64,000 bases of DNA, taken from NCBI RefSeq assembly GCF_030253575.1, contig NC_080557.1:45956501-46020500 (forward strand). The letters are read 5' to 3'. Below, piece after piece: positions 1 to 11,485 of this stretch (position 1 is its first letter; every line of letters begins with the position of its first letter). A program made the position numbers and the translations under genes. The notes below the pieces were generated by a model. It saw only the letters and a program-made list of their open reading frames with translations, was not told the origin of the DNA and ran no database searches. This DNA is from Rhododendron vialii (Eukaryota; Streptophyta; Magnoliopsida; Ericales; Ericaceae).

Positions 1-59
1 TGGTTAACAATAATGTTCAGATAATTTGATTCCTTATACAAGCAGCATTTGTCTTGTAG

Positions 60-1522
60 GATTTTCTTGGACTGGTCGAGAAGTTCTCCTATCTTTCTGG
101 TACATACGATATTCAACTTACAGTGGGTGATGCTGTCATGGTAACCGTGCTTTTCTTTTTTCCCCACCTTTAATTACGTAATTTATATTTTACCATTATT
201 GTCATTCCACCTTCGATGAAGTCATTGTTGTAATGACATTTAAGCTTATTTCATGTCTTAATCGTCGTTTCCCCCCGTTTTGTTTGCAATTTTTATTTTT
301 CAGGAGAACTCTTTCTTGCGGGAGCTGGGCCATATTGAACTAGATTTGCCAGAACCACCTGAGAAGGCTACCCGACCTCCTCCACGGCCGGTTGATGCTT
401 ACCTGAGATATGGGCCCAAAGCTGAGATAACACACATCTTCAGGGCTCCAGAAAAGCTTCCTCCTCAAGAGCTCTCTCTTGCCTTCTTGGGTCTCGTTCT
501 CGTGCCACTCCTTGCATTTTTGGTTGGGGTGAGTCGTTGGATTCTTATTTTTTGTTCCCATTTATTCCAAACATATTTGACGTTAGACCGCTTAAGCAGT
601 TATACTGAATCTTAGTAACCGAAAATTCTTCCTCCTCGGCGTCCTCGCACTTGGTGGTTTTTAAACAGAATCAAGTTAGAATTCTCTTCTTAGAGCATCC
701 ACAATGTCATAATAAAAATTAAAAAATTGTTAAAATTAGCAATATGTGCTTAAAAAAGTGTTCACATTGTAATAATCAAAGTTAGCAACCTCCTAACCAA
801 TAATCAAATTTGGGCATTTGAATAATCAAAAGTAATAATGTGAGACTTCACATTGCTAACTTTAACAACCCTCTAAATGAATAATCAAAAGCTGACGTGG
901 CAAGTTTTGATTATTCACTTTTGATTATTACATTGCGGATGCTCTTAGGGTTCCTCGTTAGTCATTCCTGTTAGTTATTTTGATTTGATAGACTCTTGTG
1001 TGGCTTAACTACTTGGAAACTTCTGTAGTTTTCTGGTGGGCTGTTAACTTCACACTTTCTTGATATCTTTGACAGCTTTTGCGTCTCGGCACAAACCTGA
1101 AGAACTTCCCTACATCAACGGTCCCTGCCACATTTGCGATCTTGTTCCATCTTGGCATTGCGGCAGTTCTCTCACTCTATGCTCTTTTCTGGTTGAAGGT
1201 TTGTCTTTTACTCGGCACTTTTACACTTAACAGGTCTTAGACTCTTGCCTTCCTGCCAGCAGCCTTGTACAGGAATTTTACCCTATTCATCACTCGGTAG
1301 TAAAGGGGGTAACATTGACGTCTCAAGGAAAACTTCTTAGAAGAGCTGGTTATTGAGAACCATTTCCACCAAATTTAACTCAAATTATAATTGTATTCTC
1401 TGCAGTTGGATCTATTCACAACATTGAAAGCACTAGGTTTCTTGGGAATCTTCTTGATGTTTGTCGGGCACAGAACCCTTTCTCACCTTGCTTCAACCTC
1501 GGCCAAGTTGAAATCATCTTGA
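60..1522 (+). CDS. RPN2: Oligosaccharyltransferase subunit ribophorin II, C-terminal part (5' end outside window)
   Basis: Non-catalytic subunit of the ER-membrane oligosaccharyltransferase that N-glycosylates nascent proteins. Four exons can be joined in one frame: 60-140, 304-528, 1076-1198 and 1406-1522, all phase 0 with GT-AG introns, giving 27+75+41 codons and then 38 codons plus TGA. The translation runs from [17 protein letters not shown] through [19 protein letters not shown] and [18 protein letters not shown], then three hydrophobic segments ([55 protein letters not shown]) and ends in LKSS. This is the lumenal end plus three-helix membrane domain of plant RPN2 (Arabidopsis HAP6). 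Upstream exons lie before base 1. The intron at 529-1075 carries a miniature transposon. Identity is from family recognition; exon borders are inferred from splice consensus. Confidence 0.95.
693..944. mobile_element. PIF/Harbinger-like MITE in RPN2 intron
   Basis: A 252 bp element has terminal inverted repeats GAGCATCCACAATG and CATTGCGGATGCTC. It is flanked by TTA on both sides (690-692 and 945-947), the 3 bp duplication typical of Tourist/PIF-Harbinger elements. The interior repeats AATAATCAAA and GTTAGCAACC-type motifs in both orientations. It has no coding capacity and lies in the intron between the second and third visible RPN2 exons. Confidence 0.8.
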
Positions 1523-2090
1523 GAAAACGAGAGAATGCGTTTGCAATGACAATGTTCGGAACGAGGAAACACATCAACGAGATATGGTTGGCTGGTCTTC
1601 TTGATTCAGTTTTGTAGGAACTCTCCAGTCAGAAGTTTAGTGCACAATCACATCGAAAAGCATGGATCGCTTTGTCCTCTTTCCATGTCGACGAACTTTT
1701 CATCCCTTACGGTGTTTTAGATTGAGTGACATGGAGGAACCGCTGTTTTAATAGTCGCTTTACAGTGTATTGTCGAATCATTGTTTCAGTAGTAGCTTGA
1801 ACTGGCTCCTTGAGAAATAAGCAGGAAATAATTTTGTGAGTTCGGATAGCCGCGATTCATATGTTGGGAGAGGAAACTGATTCCTGATTAGTTTTACTGG
1901 TAGTAATTAAAGGAGGAATATTTTGTGTGATGATCATTAGAAGCGGAGCTTTCGCTTTCATTTTAATCAAACAAATACAAACAATAGGATATTCCTAGGG
2001 AGTAGAGTGAATTTTGGAGGTTCCTTCGCTTAACCGTGGAGATGATTTTGAGATGTGTCGCATCCAATAAAAGAATCAGGCCCTGATCGC
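1523..2090 (+). other. RPN2 3' UTR and spacer
   Basis: No gene is seen. The first few hundred bases after the RPN2 stop are probably its 3' UTR; AT-rich stretches with AATAAT/ATTTTAAT-type signals occur around 1900-1980. The poly(A) site was not determined. Confidence 0.4.
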
Positions 2091-2104
2091 TTTCTCAAAT
2101 ACGT

Positions 2105-2290
2105 ATTTAAAAATAAGGATCTATTTTCAAGTTTAAAAATAATGGACTGAAGATTTTTTTAAAATTTTTTTTTGTAGGGTTTGATAGATCTCATTGAAAT
2201 CTATCAAACAAGATTTATATTACATATTTTTTTGTTTCAGTAAGTTTATTATTTTTAAACTTGAAAATTGTAAATATGTATTTATTTCTT
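2105..2290. repeat. AT-rich foldback element
   Basis: TTTCAAGTTTAAAAATAAT on the left pairs imperfectly with ATTATTTTTAAACTTGAAAA on the right, around a core with GATAGATCTCATTGAAATC. Related core wording (GATAGATTTCATTGAGATC) recurs near 3890-3910. It is probably an old MITE; ends and duplication are not resolved. Confidence 0.4.
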
Positions 2291-2397
2291 AAGGGGGGAA
2301 TTTGGAACACACCCTGATTAGAAGCTTGTTTTTGGGTGTTTGAGCACACGTGTAGGTCTACTAATCCCCATCTTGTTTCTAATTTTGGCAAAAACTA

Positions 2398-2637
2398 CTC
2401 CATCCGTCCCGGTTTGTTTGTCATCTTTTTGACTTTTTGAGAGCGTTTGACCTCTCAAAAAATTGTCTATAATTTTCAATTCGTAATGTTTTTAATATGC
2501 AATATGGATCTTGTTTGATAGATCTTCATTAGTTTTACTATACAAAATCTTCAAAATCATAAAAAATGTAAGATATAAGTATATTTTTGAAAAACACGAA
2601 TTTCGACGATTGGACAAACAAATTGGGACGGAGGGAG
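2398..2637. mobile_element. Stowaway-like MITE (Tc1/mariner type)
   Basis: The terminal inverted repeats are CTCCATCCGTCCCGGTTTGT and the complement of AAATTGGGACGGAGGGAG. The element is flanked by TA dinucleotides (2396-2397 and 2638-2639). The CTCCNTCCGTCCC end is the classic plant Stowaway terminus. It is 240 bp long and non-coding. Confidence 0.85.
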
Positions 2638-2639
2638 TA

Positions 2640-4074
2640 ACTTGCAAGAAAGGTTGATGTTATTTTCTCTTAAACATAATAGAGATTATGCGTACTTCAC
2701 TAATTAACGTCATCTTAAACTAGGGTAAGGTCCGGAATTTTTGCAATAAATATGGGGACAGTTATACTACCTTGTCAAATGAAAATGGCTATTACATAAG
2801 TAACTTTTTGTGATCTCTAATGCATGGGCCCGACCCGCCCGGGATGCTGCAAAGTAGTTCCTTGTATCTAGACCGTCTATCTCGGTAATCAATAGTCCGG
2901 ATTGAAAACAAACATTCTGGAAGAGTTCGTTTTTAATCCAGACCGCTGAAAACACTTTAGGACAGTCCTGATGTCTCCTGCAGTATCCCGATATCCTGGC
3001 TTATTGGTTGGCCAAAAATTAGGGATACTTGAACTCGACTGCTTAACAGTTTATCGAGAATTTGGATTTTTGTGCACAAAAATCACCCTACCCGAGTTGA
3101 GTTTGTGATTGACTTGATAAAAGCTCGTTTAAGGTTGATTTGGGCAATAAAAAAAGAGAGACTAGAATATGAAAACTTGAACAATCAAACTACCAATTTG
3201 CTCAACGAGACTCTCAAAATGAACGCGGCGGATTGTCGACACCAAATCCATGGTGACCAAAAATTGAAAGTGAACTTACCAAAGTGAATTTACCAACTGA
3301 AGAGAAACTGAGTCCTAACTCTGCTAACAAGCCAGTTGATCCAACCCTACTAATAAGGCTTAGGTTTGTCTTAGTTTTTTTTATAGAACAATTGCAGAGC
3401 CAGTCTTGAGCTAAAATTCAAGAGACGGCTGATTTAGGCCCCAAAAATTTACAAATTTCAGGGTGTCCTATTTTGGCACCCTTTATAATAGTCCAACATA
3501 AAGACTTCAGCTTTTATCTTTGCTTTAGGTCCCCGAAAAGTTAGGATCGGCTCTGAATTACGATTGACTGCTTATTCGGCATTTAGTCTCCCGTTGAGTT
3601 CAAAATGAACCCTTGATTTCTTCCGTATCTTTCACGTTTATCATAAACTAAGTAAAGAGCAAATTTTTAGAGTTAGATCCTCAAAATTTTATCAAGCTGG
3701 CAAAACGGTTACTATTTTTACACTTTTTTTTAATGATCAGAGGTTACTATTTTACTTCAAATTGCTGATGAAAATACTTCTTACTGGTCAATTATTTTTC
3801 AAGCTCAAAAATACTTCAAGAAGACAATTTCAAGCTCAAAAATTATGTGTTTACGTAAATAATTTTCCCGGCAATATAGATCTTATTTGATAGATTTCAT
3901 TGAGATCTTTTAAACAATGCAAAAAAAATAAAAAAATTATTTTACATTTTCATTATATTTGAGTTTGAAAATGTAAAATAAGTACTTTTTTTTTTTTAAA
4001 AAAAAACGTGGAACACTCCCTAACCGCAGAAAATATACGGTTGTCCACCTAGTGCAAGTTGTGTTTATAGAACT
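2640..4074. other. Spacer without recognised gene
   Basis: A 71-codon reading frame at 3072-3287 has no recognisable family and no splice context. A second AT-rich foldback sits near 3800-3990. I see nothing else that can be named. Confidence 0.4.
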
Positions 4075-4253
4075 TCCACGCTAGCATAGGTGGAATGTTC
4101 ACTTCTCTTCCTAGTGGTGACCAATGTTCGAGTCCCATGGGGAGTAGATTTGGGGTTCAAGGTTATGGATAGCCTCTGAACTCTTATTGACTAACATACT
4201 AACACCCCGTCAACCCCTTACTAATGTATATTGTTTGGCCAAAAAAAAAAAAA
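4075..4253 (+). mobile_element. tRNA-derived SINE (family A)
   Basis: The head contains an A-box-like TAGCATAGGTGG and a B-box-like ATGTTCGAGTCCC, followed by a body ending in GACTAACATACTAACA and TTGTTTGGCC with a run of 13 A. Another copy with the same architecture and a GACTAACCTACTAAC body end lies at 34895-35066. The head, body and A-tail layout is diagnostic of a SINE. Confidence 0.65.
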
Positions 4254-4287
4254 CTGTGTTTATAAGCTCAGAAACAGATAATGACTC

Positions 4288-4605
4288 GAAAAAAACTTGA
4301 CAAAATGGTACATTAAGTCGGAGGAGAGGGGAAGGAAATCCAACCAAAGGTTGGATGAGAAAACACCAAATAGGGCATAGCCCTAACACCCAAATAAGTC
4401 AAACCCAAACACCAAACAAACACCTGATAGGCCAAGCCCAATCTCCCAAAAAAAAAAACCTAAGAACTCAAACCCTACACAGCAAACCCAGCAGCCGCAG
4501 CCCCAAGACACCACCACCCACCCGACGGCCACTGCCACATCCAGAGCCTCCCCCCAACCGCCACCTCCAAAACCTTGTAGAGATCGGTCTCTCATTAGAT
4601 TAAGT
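4288..4605 (-). mobile_element. LINE 3' end, reverse orientation
   Basis: Contains CTTGACAAAATGGTACATTAA, a diverged form of the 'dACATCGAg' 3' tail that recurs throughout this window, followed by CCAACCAAAGGTTGGATGAG, which resembles 27703-27720. A C-rich stretch with poly-A interruptions follows. The small reading frames on both strands here are proline- or glycine-rich and do not look like genes. Confidence 0.4.
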
Positions 4606-4772
4606 GATCACTTATTCTATTCCCAGCGACGCGAGAGTATATTCCTTGAGAAACGAATAGAGTATGGTAAAATAGAGCTTTCGCCGCAAGTACTATTTTG
4701 ACATCGTCTTCGCAGTACTAGGGTTTTATCAGAAGCAATAATGAACGGATTGAGCAATCCAGTCCACGTAAT

Positions 4773-4921
4773 AAGTTTCATGGTATATATGGAAGTACTA
4801 TGTAATGAATAATGAATTGATGCGGGCCATCCTTAATCAATCACGAAAGTTTCATGGTATATATGGACGTACTATGTAATGAAATAATGAATTGATGCGG
4901 GCCATCCTTAATCAATCATGC
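4773..4921. repeat. Tandem duplication, 74 bp x 2
   Basis: Two nearly identical 74 bp units start at 4773 and 4847, each with TTTCATGGTATATATGGA and ending with GCGGGCCATCCTTAATCAAT. They differ by a few substitutions and a one-base indel, indicating a recent local duplication. Confidence 0.85.
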
Positions 4922-4944
4922 ATGGCATTTGATTTGCCACGAGA

Positions 4945-5155
4945 TCATTTTACATCAGATATGAAGTACATAGTATAAACTCATGACATAACATCAATTG
5001 TGAGATTACACGAGACAACTAAGTCCAACAACTCAACCAAATCAATACAAGAAATAAGCCCATTATACATCTACACGCAAGTTGGGAGACTCGAATTCCT
5101 TATCTCCTAGTGAGATGCAAGAGTTTTGACCAACTGAGCTAGCCCTAGTTAGTTA
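4945..5155 (-). mobile_element. tRNA-derived SINE (family B), minus strand
   Basis: Read on the minus strand, the head is GGGCTAGCTCAGTTGGTC (A box) followed by GGAATTCGAGTCTCCC (B-box-like). The body shares CATCAATTGTGA, AACTCAACCAA and CAATACAAGAAATAAGC with the copy at 11486-11775. It is tRNA-related but has no intact cloverleaf, so it is not a tRNA gene. Confidence 0.65.
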
Positions 5156-5666
5156 CGGAGTATTTGATTTGCCACCTTAGTAGCTAGTAGTATTTATTTT
5201 CCATTACTGTGTTATTTTTATTTTTTTTTGGAGGTCGAGCATATTTGGCAATACTGTATATATATTAGTGAGCCAGTGAGAATTATTGAGTATCATTTCC
5301 AATTTTTCCAGTATCGGTTAGCGGCGAACGCAGGAATATTTATACTTGGTGGAGCCTGAACCAGTGTATTTCTTCAATGATAACAAAAATTACATGGTCT
5401 GTTTATGTATTGCTATGTGGTAGACCGAACAATAAGTTCGTGTATATATATGTAGCCGTCATTTTATTTTACACACACGTGACCGAAAAATTGTTGATAA
5501 TTTATAATTATAGAAAAAAGTTTCCCCTCAAATATATTTATTTTAAGATGTTTGTTTTCCTTTTTTTTTTTTGGGTCAAGTGAAAAATCAAGATGTTTGT
5601 TTTCATCCAAAGACTTACATGGGCCAATTTTACATAAAATTTCTAAATTAATCTGAAAACCTAGTA

Positions 5667-5935
5667 CTCTATCCGTCCCATTTTGTTTGCTTACATTTTC
5701 TTTTTTGGCTGTTCCAAATTTGTTTGCAATTTTTCATATTTGGAAACCACCAAAAGGGCAAAGTTCCAATTATACCCTTTTAATGTGAAATTCTAACATT
5801 ACTCTTACTCTTTAAGTAATTGTGTTGTTCTAAAGGGTATTTTTTTGGAAACCTATACACTTTTCAATTCAAAGCCCTTGGGTCAATAAAATGGGAGAAT
5901 TTCCGTAATGAGCAAACAAATTGAGATGGAGAAAG
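5667..5935. mobile_element. Degenerate Stowaway-like MITE
   Basis: The left end CTCTATCCGTCCCATTTTGT and the right end ACAAATTGAGATGGAGAAAG form imperfect inverted repeats flanked by TA. It is more diverged than the copies at 2398 and 13864. Confidence 0.65.
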
Positions 5936-7643
5936 TAGAATAATTAAAGATCATATTTAAAATTGTGCAAGGGCCTGGGCCCCTCCAGTCACCCCTTTCC
6001 ATCGGATCCGGGGACCACTACAAGAAATTACACCATTGCCGACTAAAATTTCCCGACTAAAGTAAATTTAGTCGCCAATTGTTGAACAAATACCGACTAA
6101 ATAGTTTTAGTCGGGAAATAATAATTTTTGCCGACCAAATCCTATTTTAGTCGGGAAATAATAATTTTTGCCGACTAAAAAATGAATTTAGTCGGCGAAT
6201 ATAAATTTTTCCCTAATATAAAAAGTCAATTAATGAAAAACATTTTCCGACTAAATAATTTAGTAGGGAATAGAAATATTTGCCGACTAAAATTACATTT
6301 GGTCGGGGAATATCAATTTTTCCCGTAATATGAAAAGTCAATAAATGAAAAACATTTCCCGACTAAATAATTTAGTAGGGAATGGTAATATTTGCCGACT
6401 AAAATGACATTTGGTCGGGGAATATCATTTTTTTTCCATAATATAAAAAGTCAATAAATGAAAAACATTTCCCGACTAAATAATTTAGTCGGCGAATATC
6501 AATTTTTCCTAATTTAAATAAAAATCAAAAATAAATGAAAAAATATTTCCCGACTAAATAGTTTAGTAGGGAATAGGTATATTTGCCGACTAAAATTACA
6601 TTTAGTCGGCAATTATTAATTTTTTTCCCTATCAAACAAATTTCAAGGAAATATTTGTCCCGATGACATTGAGCACGATGCAACCTTCCCGATCGAAGCC
6701 GTTCTTTTTTTTATCTTTTTTTTTTCTTTCTTAATCATAAGATTTTTGTAAATTTTTGGTTCGATCGGATTAAGGAAAGCCGTTTATCGGCACGCAAATT
6801 CTTAAATAAAAAGAATTTTGTTGGCCGATCACGTATCTATTCATATGCGGTTAACTTCATTCTTAGTATGAATGATCTATAATTCGTATTACATCAAAGA
6901 TAGATGATTTGGATTGCAAAAAAAGACCTCAGGCAGGGCTTGGTTAGTTCACTATAACACTAAAACGTCTCCGAACTCATTAAATATCTTTTGATCATGT
7001 GGTCCCCGATATCGAGTGATCTTCGATTTTGGTGACAACATTATAATTGGTAATAAGTGAAATCCTAATGGTTCAGATCGGGCATTATAAAAAATTACTC
7101 GACAATTATGTTTACAATCTATACTTTGATTTACTTGATAGTCAACTAGGTCTTATGTTGCACTCATTATTGTAGAAGGCACACAATCGCGAGAAAATCA
7201 TTACGATCAACACCGTTCATGTTGTTACACTTGTTGAATAATTCATTCTGGTAAATTTGTGGCTCGATCAAGTTTAGATAAACCCTTGTTATCTCGTTAA
7301 AGAATGATTTTTTAACCCATATAATAAAACAAAAATAGATTGGTTCTAACCGGGCAAAAAATACCTCAAATGGGGCTCGGGTGATAATGGTTCTAATTGT
7401 GTATTGGAGAATAGGTTCTGTCTTTTTATGAATGTGATTGAAATATTATCTTTTAGTGTGTTGGTAAAAAAAAAAAGGGAAAAATTAAAAAAAAAAAAAA
7501 CCTCTGAACTTATACCGCAATGTCCCATAGGCTTTCAAACTTAACGTATTTTCAATTTAACCTCCAAAGTTTACAAAAAAAAGCTTACAATTAAGCCTTT
7601 GCCATCATTTTCCGTCAAGTTACAAATAGAATTATGAAATGTG

Positions 7644-8260
7644 TACTGTTCATCCAATGTTTAATATTTATTTGGACCTATTACGGATCCTATAAAAATG
7701 ATTCAAACTGCGAGTCATTCTTAAAATGTTTTTTATAGGTTTCATAAAAAAATTAGCCCAATCCAATATGGGTAGTGCTCTCATATGAGTTAAGGGATCT
7801 CTTAGGGTGCTCATTGAAAGCTTTTAAAACCAAAAATTAATTATGACCATTTCGGATAAAATTATCAGAAAAATAAAATCTTCGTACCAGTTGAAATAGA
7901 TTGAAAATTGGAGTACTTAATTTTTTTTTCATATTTTTAAAAAAAATTCACAAATAGATTGAACCGGATAAAAAAAAATTAAGTCCTCTAATTTTCAATT
8001 TGTTTGGACCGATGAAAAGATTTTATTTTTCTTATCATTTTTTCCTGGATGGTCATATAATGAATTTTTGGCTCTAAAGTCTTTCAATGAACACCCTAAG
8101 AGACCCCTAACTCATATGAGAGCTCTATTCAAATCGTATTGGGCTAATTTTTTTAAAGAACCTATAAAAAAATATTTTAAGAATGACTTGCAGTTTGAAT
8201 AATTTTTATAGGATCTATAATGGATTCAAATAAAAATATTAAACGTTGGATGGACAGTAA
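7644..8260. mobile_element. Large foldback element nested in the CACTA
   Basis: The left arm starts TACTGTTCATCCAATGTTTA and the right arm ends AAACGTTGGATGGACAGTA. The arms stay complementary for nearly 300 bp each, including AAATTAGCCCAATCC / GTATTGGGCTAATTT and CTCATATGAGTTAAGGGATC / its partner near 8100. It has no coding capacity. The very long arms suggest a MULE-type or foldback element inserted into the CACTA. The target duplication was not resolved. Confidence 0.7.
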
Positions 8261-8335
8261 AAAACTGAGGGTAAAACAAACAAAATCCAATGGTATAAGT
8301 ATTTTTATTACCGAAAAGTAAACAGAGAATACCGG

Positions 8336-8420
8336 TGGTTGAGTGGCAAGATGGGTGTGAAATGAAACACAAGGTCTCGGGTTCGAGACTTTAGAGGTTC
8401 TGTCCGGAAAGGAAACCAAC
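8336..8420 (+). mobile_element. SINE-like tRNA-derived head
   Basis: GGTGGTTGAGTGGCAAGATGG (A-box-like) is followed by GGTCTCGGGTTCGAGAC, a good Pol III B box. No second stem matching a tRNA acceptor was found, so a SINE head is favoured over a tRNA gene. It lies inside the CACTA element. Confidence 0.45.
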
Positions 8421-8830
8421 CATGCAAATACAAAAGGTGCATAGGAAAGAGGAATATTATATATCCATTTTGGCCCTTTAATTATTTTGTAATATCACTT
8501 GATGCCACAATGCGATTATTATTGCCGACTAAGTATTTAGTCGGCAAAAGTTACATTTCCCGACTAAAATAGAAACCGCGACCAAGTTTTTAGTCACCCC
8601 ATTTAGTCGCTAAAATCATACATTAGCCGACTAAACCTTATTTAGTCGGCAAATGTTCTATACATTAGCCCACTAAACCTTATTTAGTCGGCAATTACAT
8701 TTGCCGACTCTCATTCCCCGACTAAATTGCCGACCAAATTATTTAGTCGGAAAAACCATTTCGCGACTAAAAAGGCCACATTAGGCGACTAAACCTTTAG
8801 TCGGCAATTGTGTTTTTTCTTGTAGTGGAC

Positions 8831-9035
8831 GCTACCGAGCGGCACCCCTGCCAAGCGGGTGCCGAGCGGCCAATCTGGCTGTTCATCTCAGAATCAACGG
8901 CCCGGATCGAAACATCTTTTTTCTTTTTCTTTTTTTTTTTAAATTCGTTCGATACCTTTACATTTGGGCTGTCCAAAACACTTTTGAACGGCCGAGATGT
9001 ACTCGGCACCCCTGCTTGGCAGAGTCTCTAAGTCC
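8831..9035. repeat. Foldback element of the CGAGCGG family
   Basis: CTACCGAGCGGCACCCCTGC on the left matches TACTCGGCACCCCTGCTTGG on the right in inverted and partly direct fashion, around an AAACATC...AAAACACTTTTGAACGG core. Related elements sit at 29035-29243 and 53815-54130. It abuts the CACTA target site. Confidence 0.5.
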
Positions 9036-9080
9036 CTTTCCGTCCTCCCCAGCATTGATTGACAAGATGTGCAATCGATG

Positions 9081-9170
9081 CACGGGGCACTAAAAACGAT
9101 AAAGTCCCGAAGGACGAGTGCACGGGGCACTAAAAACGATAAAGTCCCGGAGGACGAGTGCATGGGGCAC
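9081..9170. repeat. Tandem repeat, 40 bp x 2 plus a stub
   Basis: Two 40 bp units (9081-9120 and 9121-9160) differ at one base; each starts CACGGGGCACTAAAAACGAT. A third truncated start CATGGGGCAC follows. Confidence 0.9.
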
Positions 9171-9368
9171 CCCATTCCATCCTCCCTTGCATTGATTGAC
9201 AAGATGCGCGATCGACGTCTGGAATGTTTGGTCCAGTCCAAAATAAGGACTCCCAAACCCAAAAATAAGGATGTAGGGCCTAGATTAAACACAGGAGGCA
9301 GCAACGGAGTTTTCTTTCTCGATCGAGCTAGCTGTACGTAGCTAGATTCGTGAACATGGAGTGCTGGT

Positions 9369-9370
<2 letters not shown>

Positions 9371-9404
<34 letters not shown>
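9371..9404. repeat. (GA)n microsatellite
   Basis: A run of about 17 AG dinucleotides without interruption. Confidence 0.95.
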
Positions 9405-9408
<4 letters not shown>

Positions 9409-9409
9409 C

Positions 9410-10495
9410 TTACCTAGCTTGTCCCTCAAGCTTCTTCTAATCATCCAATTCAATTAATTACTATAATCCATCTCTTGAGATTAAGAGGTACGTAGTTATT
9501 TCTCTAGCTTGTCAATAAAGTTGTGCAAAAGATCTTTAGATATTACTAGAAAAGTGATGTTGAAATTTGAATAAAATGTGCCTAACTCAACCACCATGAG
9601 AATCATAAGATAGAGAATAAAATGTTTTAATCTTAGGATAGAGAATCTTATGATGGAGTGAGTGAGGGTTTTAAACCGACACCTAATGCGCGAGAGTATA
9701 AGGTACTTATCATTCACCTTAGGTTCTTTGTACCGAGTTTCCCTGCACCCGTCTGTACTTTAAGCCATCGGATTGTGTCTTAAATTTTAGTATCTACGAA
9801 ACTATCACGTAGGGGTGTTTCCACTTACAAAAATCACAAAAAATTGAACGCATTTTACCATTTCGTTTCTACCAACAAAAAAGTTTCAGCATTTTACTAT
9901 CTCGTTTCTACTAACAAAAAATTTGTCAACAATTTTTTTTTGCTACAGTAACTCTACTCACAAACCCATCAACAACTTATTCACTACCGGAAATAACTTG
10001 GACATTTCTCAACAACTTATTCATTACCGGAAACATCTTAACAACTTCTCTACCACAAATAAAAATCTTCAAATTTTTCACGACCAGAAACACCCCGTAA
10101 TCTAAAGGTCAAAATTGTATGAGAATAAAGATACAGAGAATCCGCTACAGAATATTTTTTTTTTGGTCAAATATTATATACATCAACGGAAGTTAATGAG
10201 CGGTGTTAGAAATTAGTATTACCAAAGGGGTTGATTTCCTATCCATAGGAATCTACGCCCAAAGGCAACATATATGGATTGTAGAATGGACAAGATTGGT
10301 TATTGTGGGTCATAGCTAAAGTGAATTTGGTTTATAAAATTAAAGTTATCAATAATGGCACAAAGAGGAGTACAGATGGTATAAAAAAAAACAGTGAAAG
10401 TCAAAATTTCTAAAAATTAAAACCTCAAGATGAAGGGCACATTATTAATTCAACACTTTCTTGGATGTTTTTTCCCTCTATTTTTTAAGAACCAG
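9410..10495. other. AT-rich spacer
   Basis: No gene recognised. Repeated wording such as CAACAACTTATTCA...ACCGGAAA occurs twice near 9970-10030, a weak local duplication. Only short frames without family features are present. Confidence 0.4.
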
Positions 10496-10501
10496 TCTAA
10501 C

Positions 10502-10867
10502 CACACAGACAAAAGTGCACAAATTGTGCACAGATTTTTTTATGGAGTCCACCACGGGTTTCACACAAATGATCCGAGCCGTTCATTAAATGTAAAACAC
10601 TTTTTCAAGGGTCCTTATGAAAAATCAGCTCAATCCGATAATCATAAGTTTTTGATCCAATCATCTAACTTTTCATTAAGATTTCAAGAAAATGAAAAGT
10701 TAAATAATTGGATCTAACATCTATAAGTATCGTATTAAGATGATTTTTCACGGAGACCCTTGAAAAAGTGTTTTACATTTAATGAACGGCTTGGATCATT
10801 TGTGTGGGACCCGTGGTGGGCCCCACAAAAAAATTTGTGCACAATCTGTGCATATAATGTCTGTGTG
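10502..10867. mobile_element. MITE, family M1 (long inverted repeats)
   Basis: The left end CACACAGACAAAAGTGCAC and right end GTGCATATAATGTCTGTGTG are inverted repeats, and complementarity continues through most of the element (AATGATCCGAGCCGTTCATT against AATGAACGGCTTGGATCATT; CCAATCATCTAACTTTTCA against its partner). A second copy with the same interior lies at 21107-21472. The long arms suggest a Mutator-like MITE. Confidence 0.8.
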
Positions 10868-11379
10868 AACAGATTTTCTGATTTTTTTAGTAAGTTCGAC
10901 CCTAGCTCAGGTGTTCCTTGCACGAGGCTTGTGTTATTTCTTTCTGATGTACCCATTGTCGAGTTATTAATATACGTAATTTTGTTGATAAAGAAAAGAT
11001 GAAGTTTATATACCGTGAACATATATGTCCATTCATTTGCGCGGGCGCACAAATCTTAAAAAAAAGAATGGTAAGTTAGGGTACGTGGCAAGTGTCCCGG
11101 ATGAAGGGGCCATAACTTAAGGGAGTGAATAAGGCAAATTGACAGCTGAGAGGGGCCAAGAAATTATTGGTTCCAATGGAGGAATTTCAAGTCCTTACTC
11201 TTTCTCCAACTTTGCTCAAGCTTTCCCAAAATGTGTTCCCAGGAAATACTCCTTAGCCCTAGAATTCCACATTCATCGTATACCTCTTCTTTTTAAGGAA
11301 AAAAAAAAAAATACTAGCAGATAAATATGACAAGAAAATGCGTGTACAAAACTAGATGATGCGTCAATCAATTGGAGTT

Positions 11380-11445
11380 AACTCAGTTGACAACCTTTGC
11401 AGACTTTCATATGGGAGGTCAGGGGTCAAATGATTATTTCTTTTC
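11380..11445 (+). mobile_element. SINE head fragment
   Basis: GGAGTTAACTCAGTTGACAA (A-box-like) is followed by GGAGGTCAGGGGTCAAATG, a B-box relic. It resembles the heads of the family B SINEs nearby but has no tail. Confidence 0.35.
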
Positions 11446-11485
11446 CTGAATGAGAGTTATTTGTTTCCCTGATGAGCTATCACTT

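Larger units (their letters stand above)
6016..8827. mobile_element. Non-autonomous CACTA (En/Spm) DNA transposon
   Basis: The element begins CACTACAAGAAATTACACC and ends in the complementary TTTTTTCTTGTAGTG, with a perfect 12 bp CACTACAAGAAA terminal repeat. GAC is duplicated on both sides (6013-6015 and 8828-8830), the 3 bp signature of CACTA elements. Both subterminal regions (about 6035-6630 and 8520-8815) are packed with about two dozen copies, in both orientations, of CCGACTAAA / TTTAGTCGG, the expected transposase-binding arrays. No transposase frame is present, so movement would need a trans-acting partner. The interior contains a large foldback insert (7644-8260) and a SINE-like head (8336-8410). 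Confidence 0.92.

Noticed and set aside
3072..3287. 71-codon frame with a charged helical look
   Set aside because: No family recognised, no neighbouring exons, surrounded by repeats; could be a decayed gene piece but cannot be supported.
4345..4603. Pro-rich frame (+) and Gly/Trp-rich frame (-)
   Set aside because: Low complexity inside a retroelement 3' region; no start context or domain.
6030..8815. CRISPR-like regular repeats (TTTAGTCGG arrays)
   Set aside because: The repeats are short, in both orientations and irregularly spaced inside a CACTA transposon with defined ends; the genome is plant.
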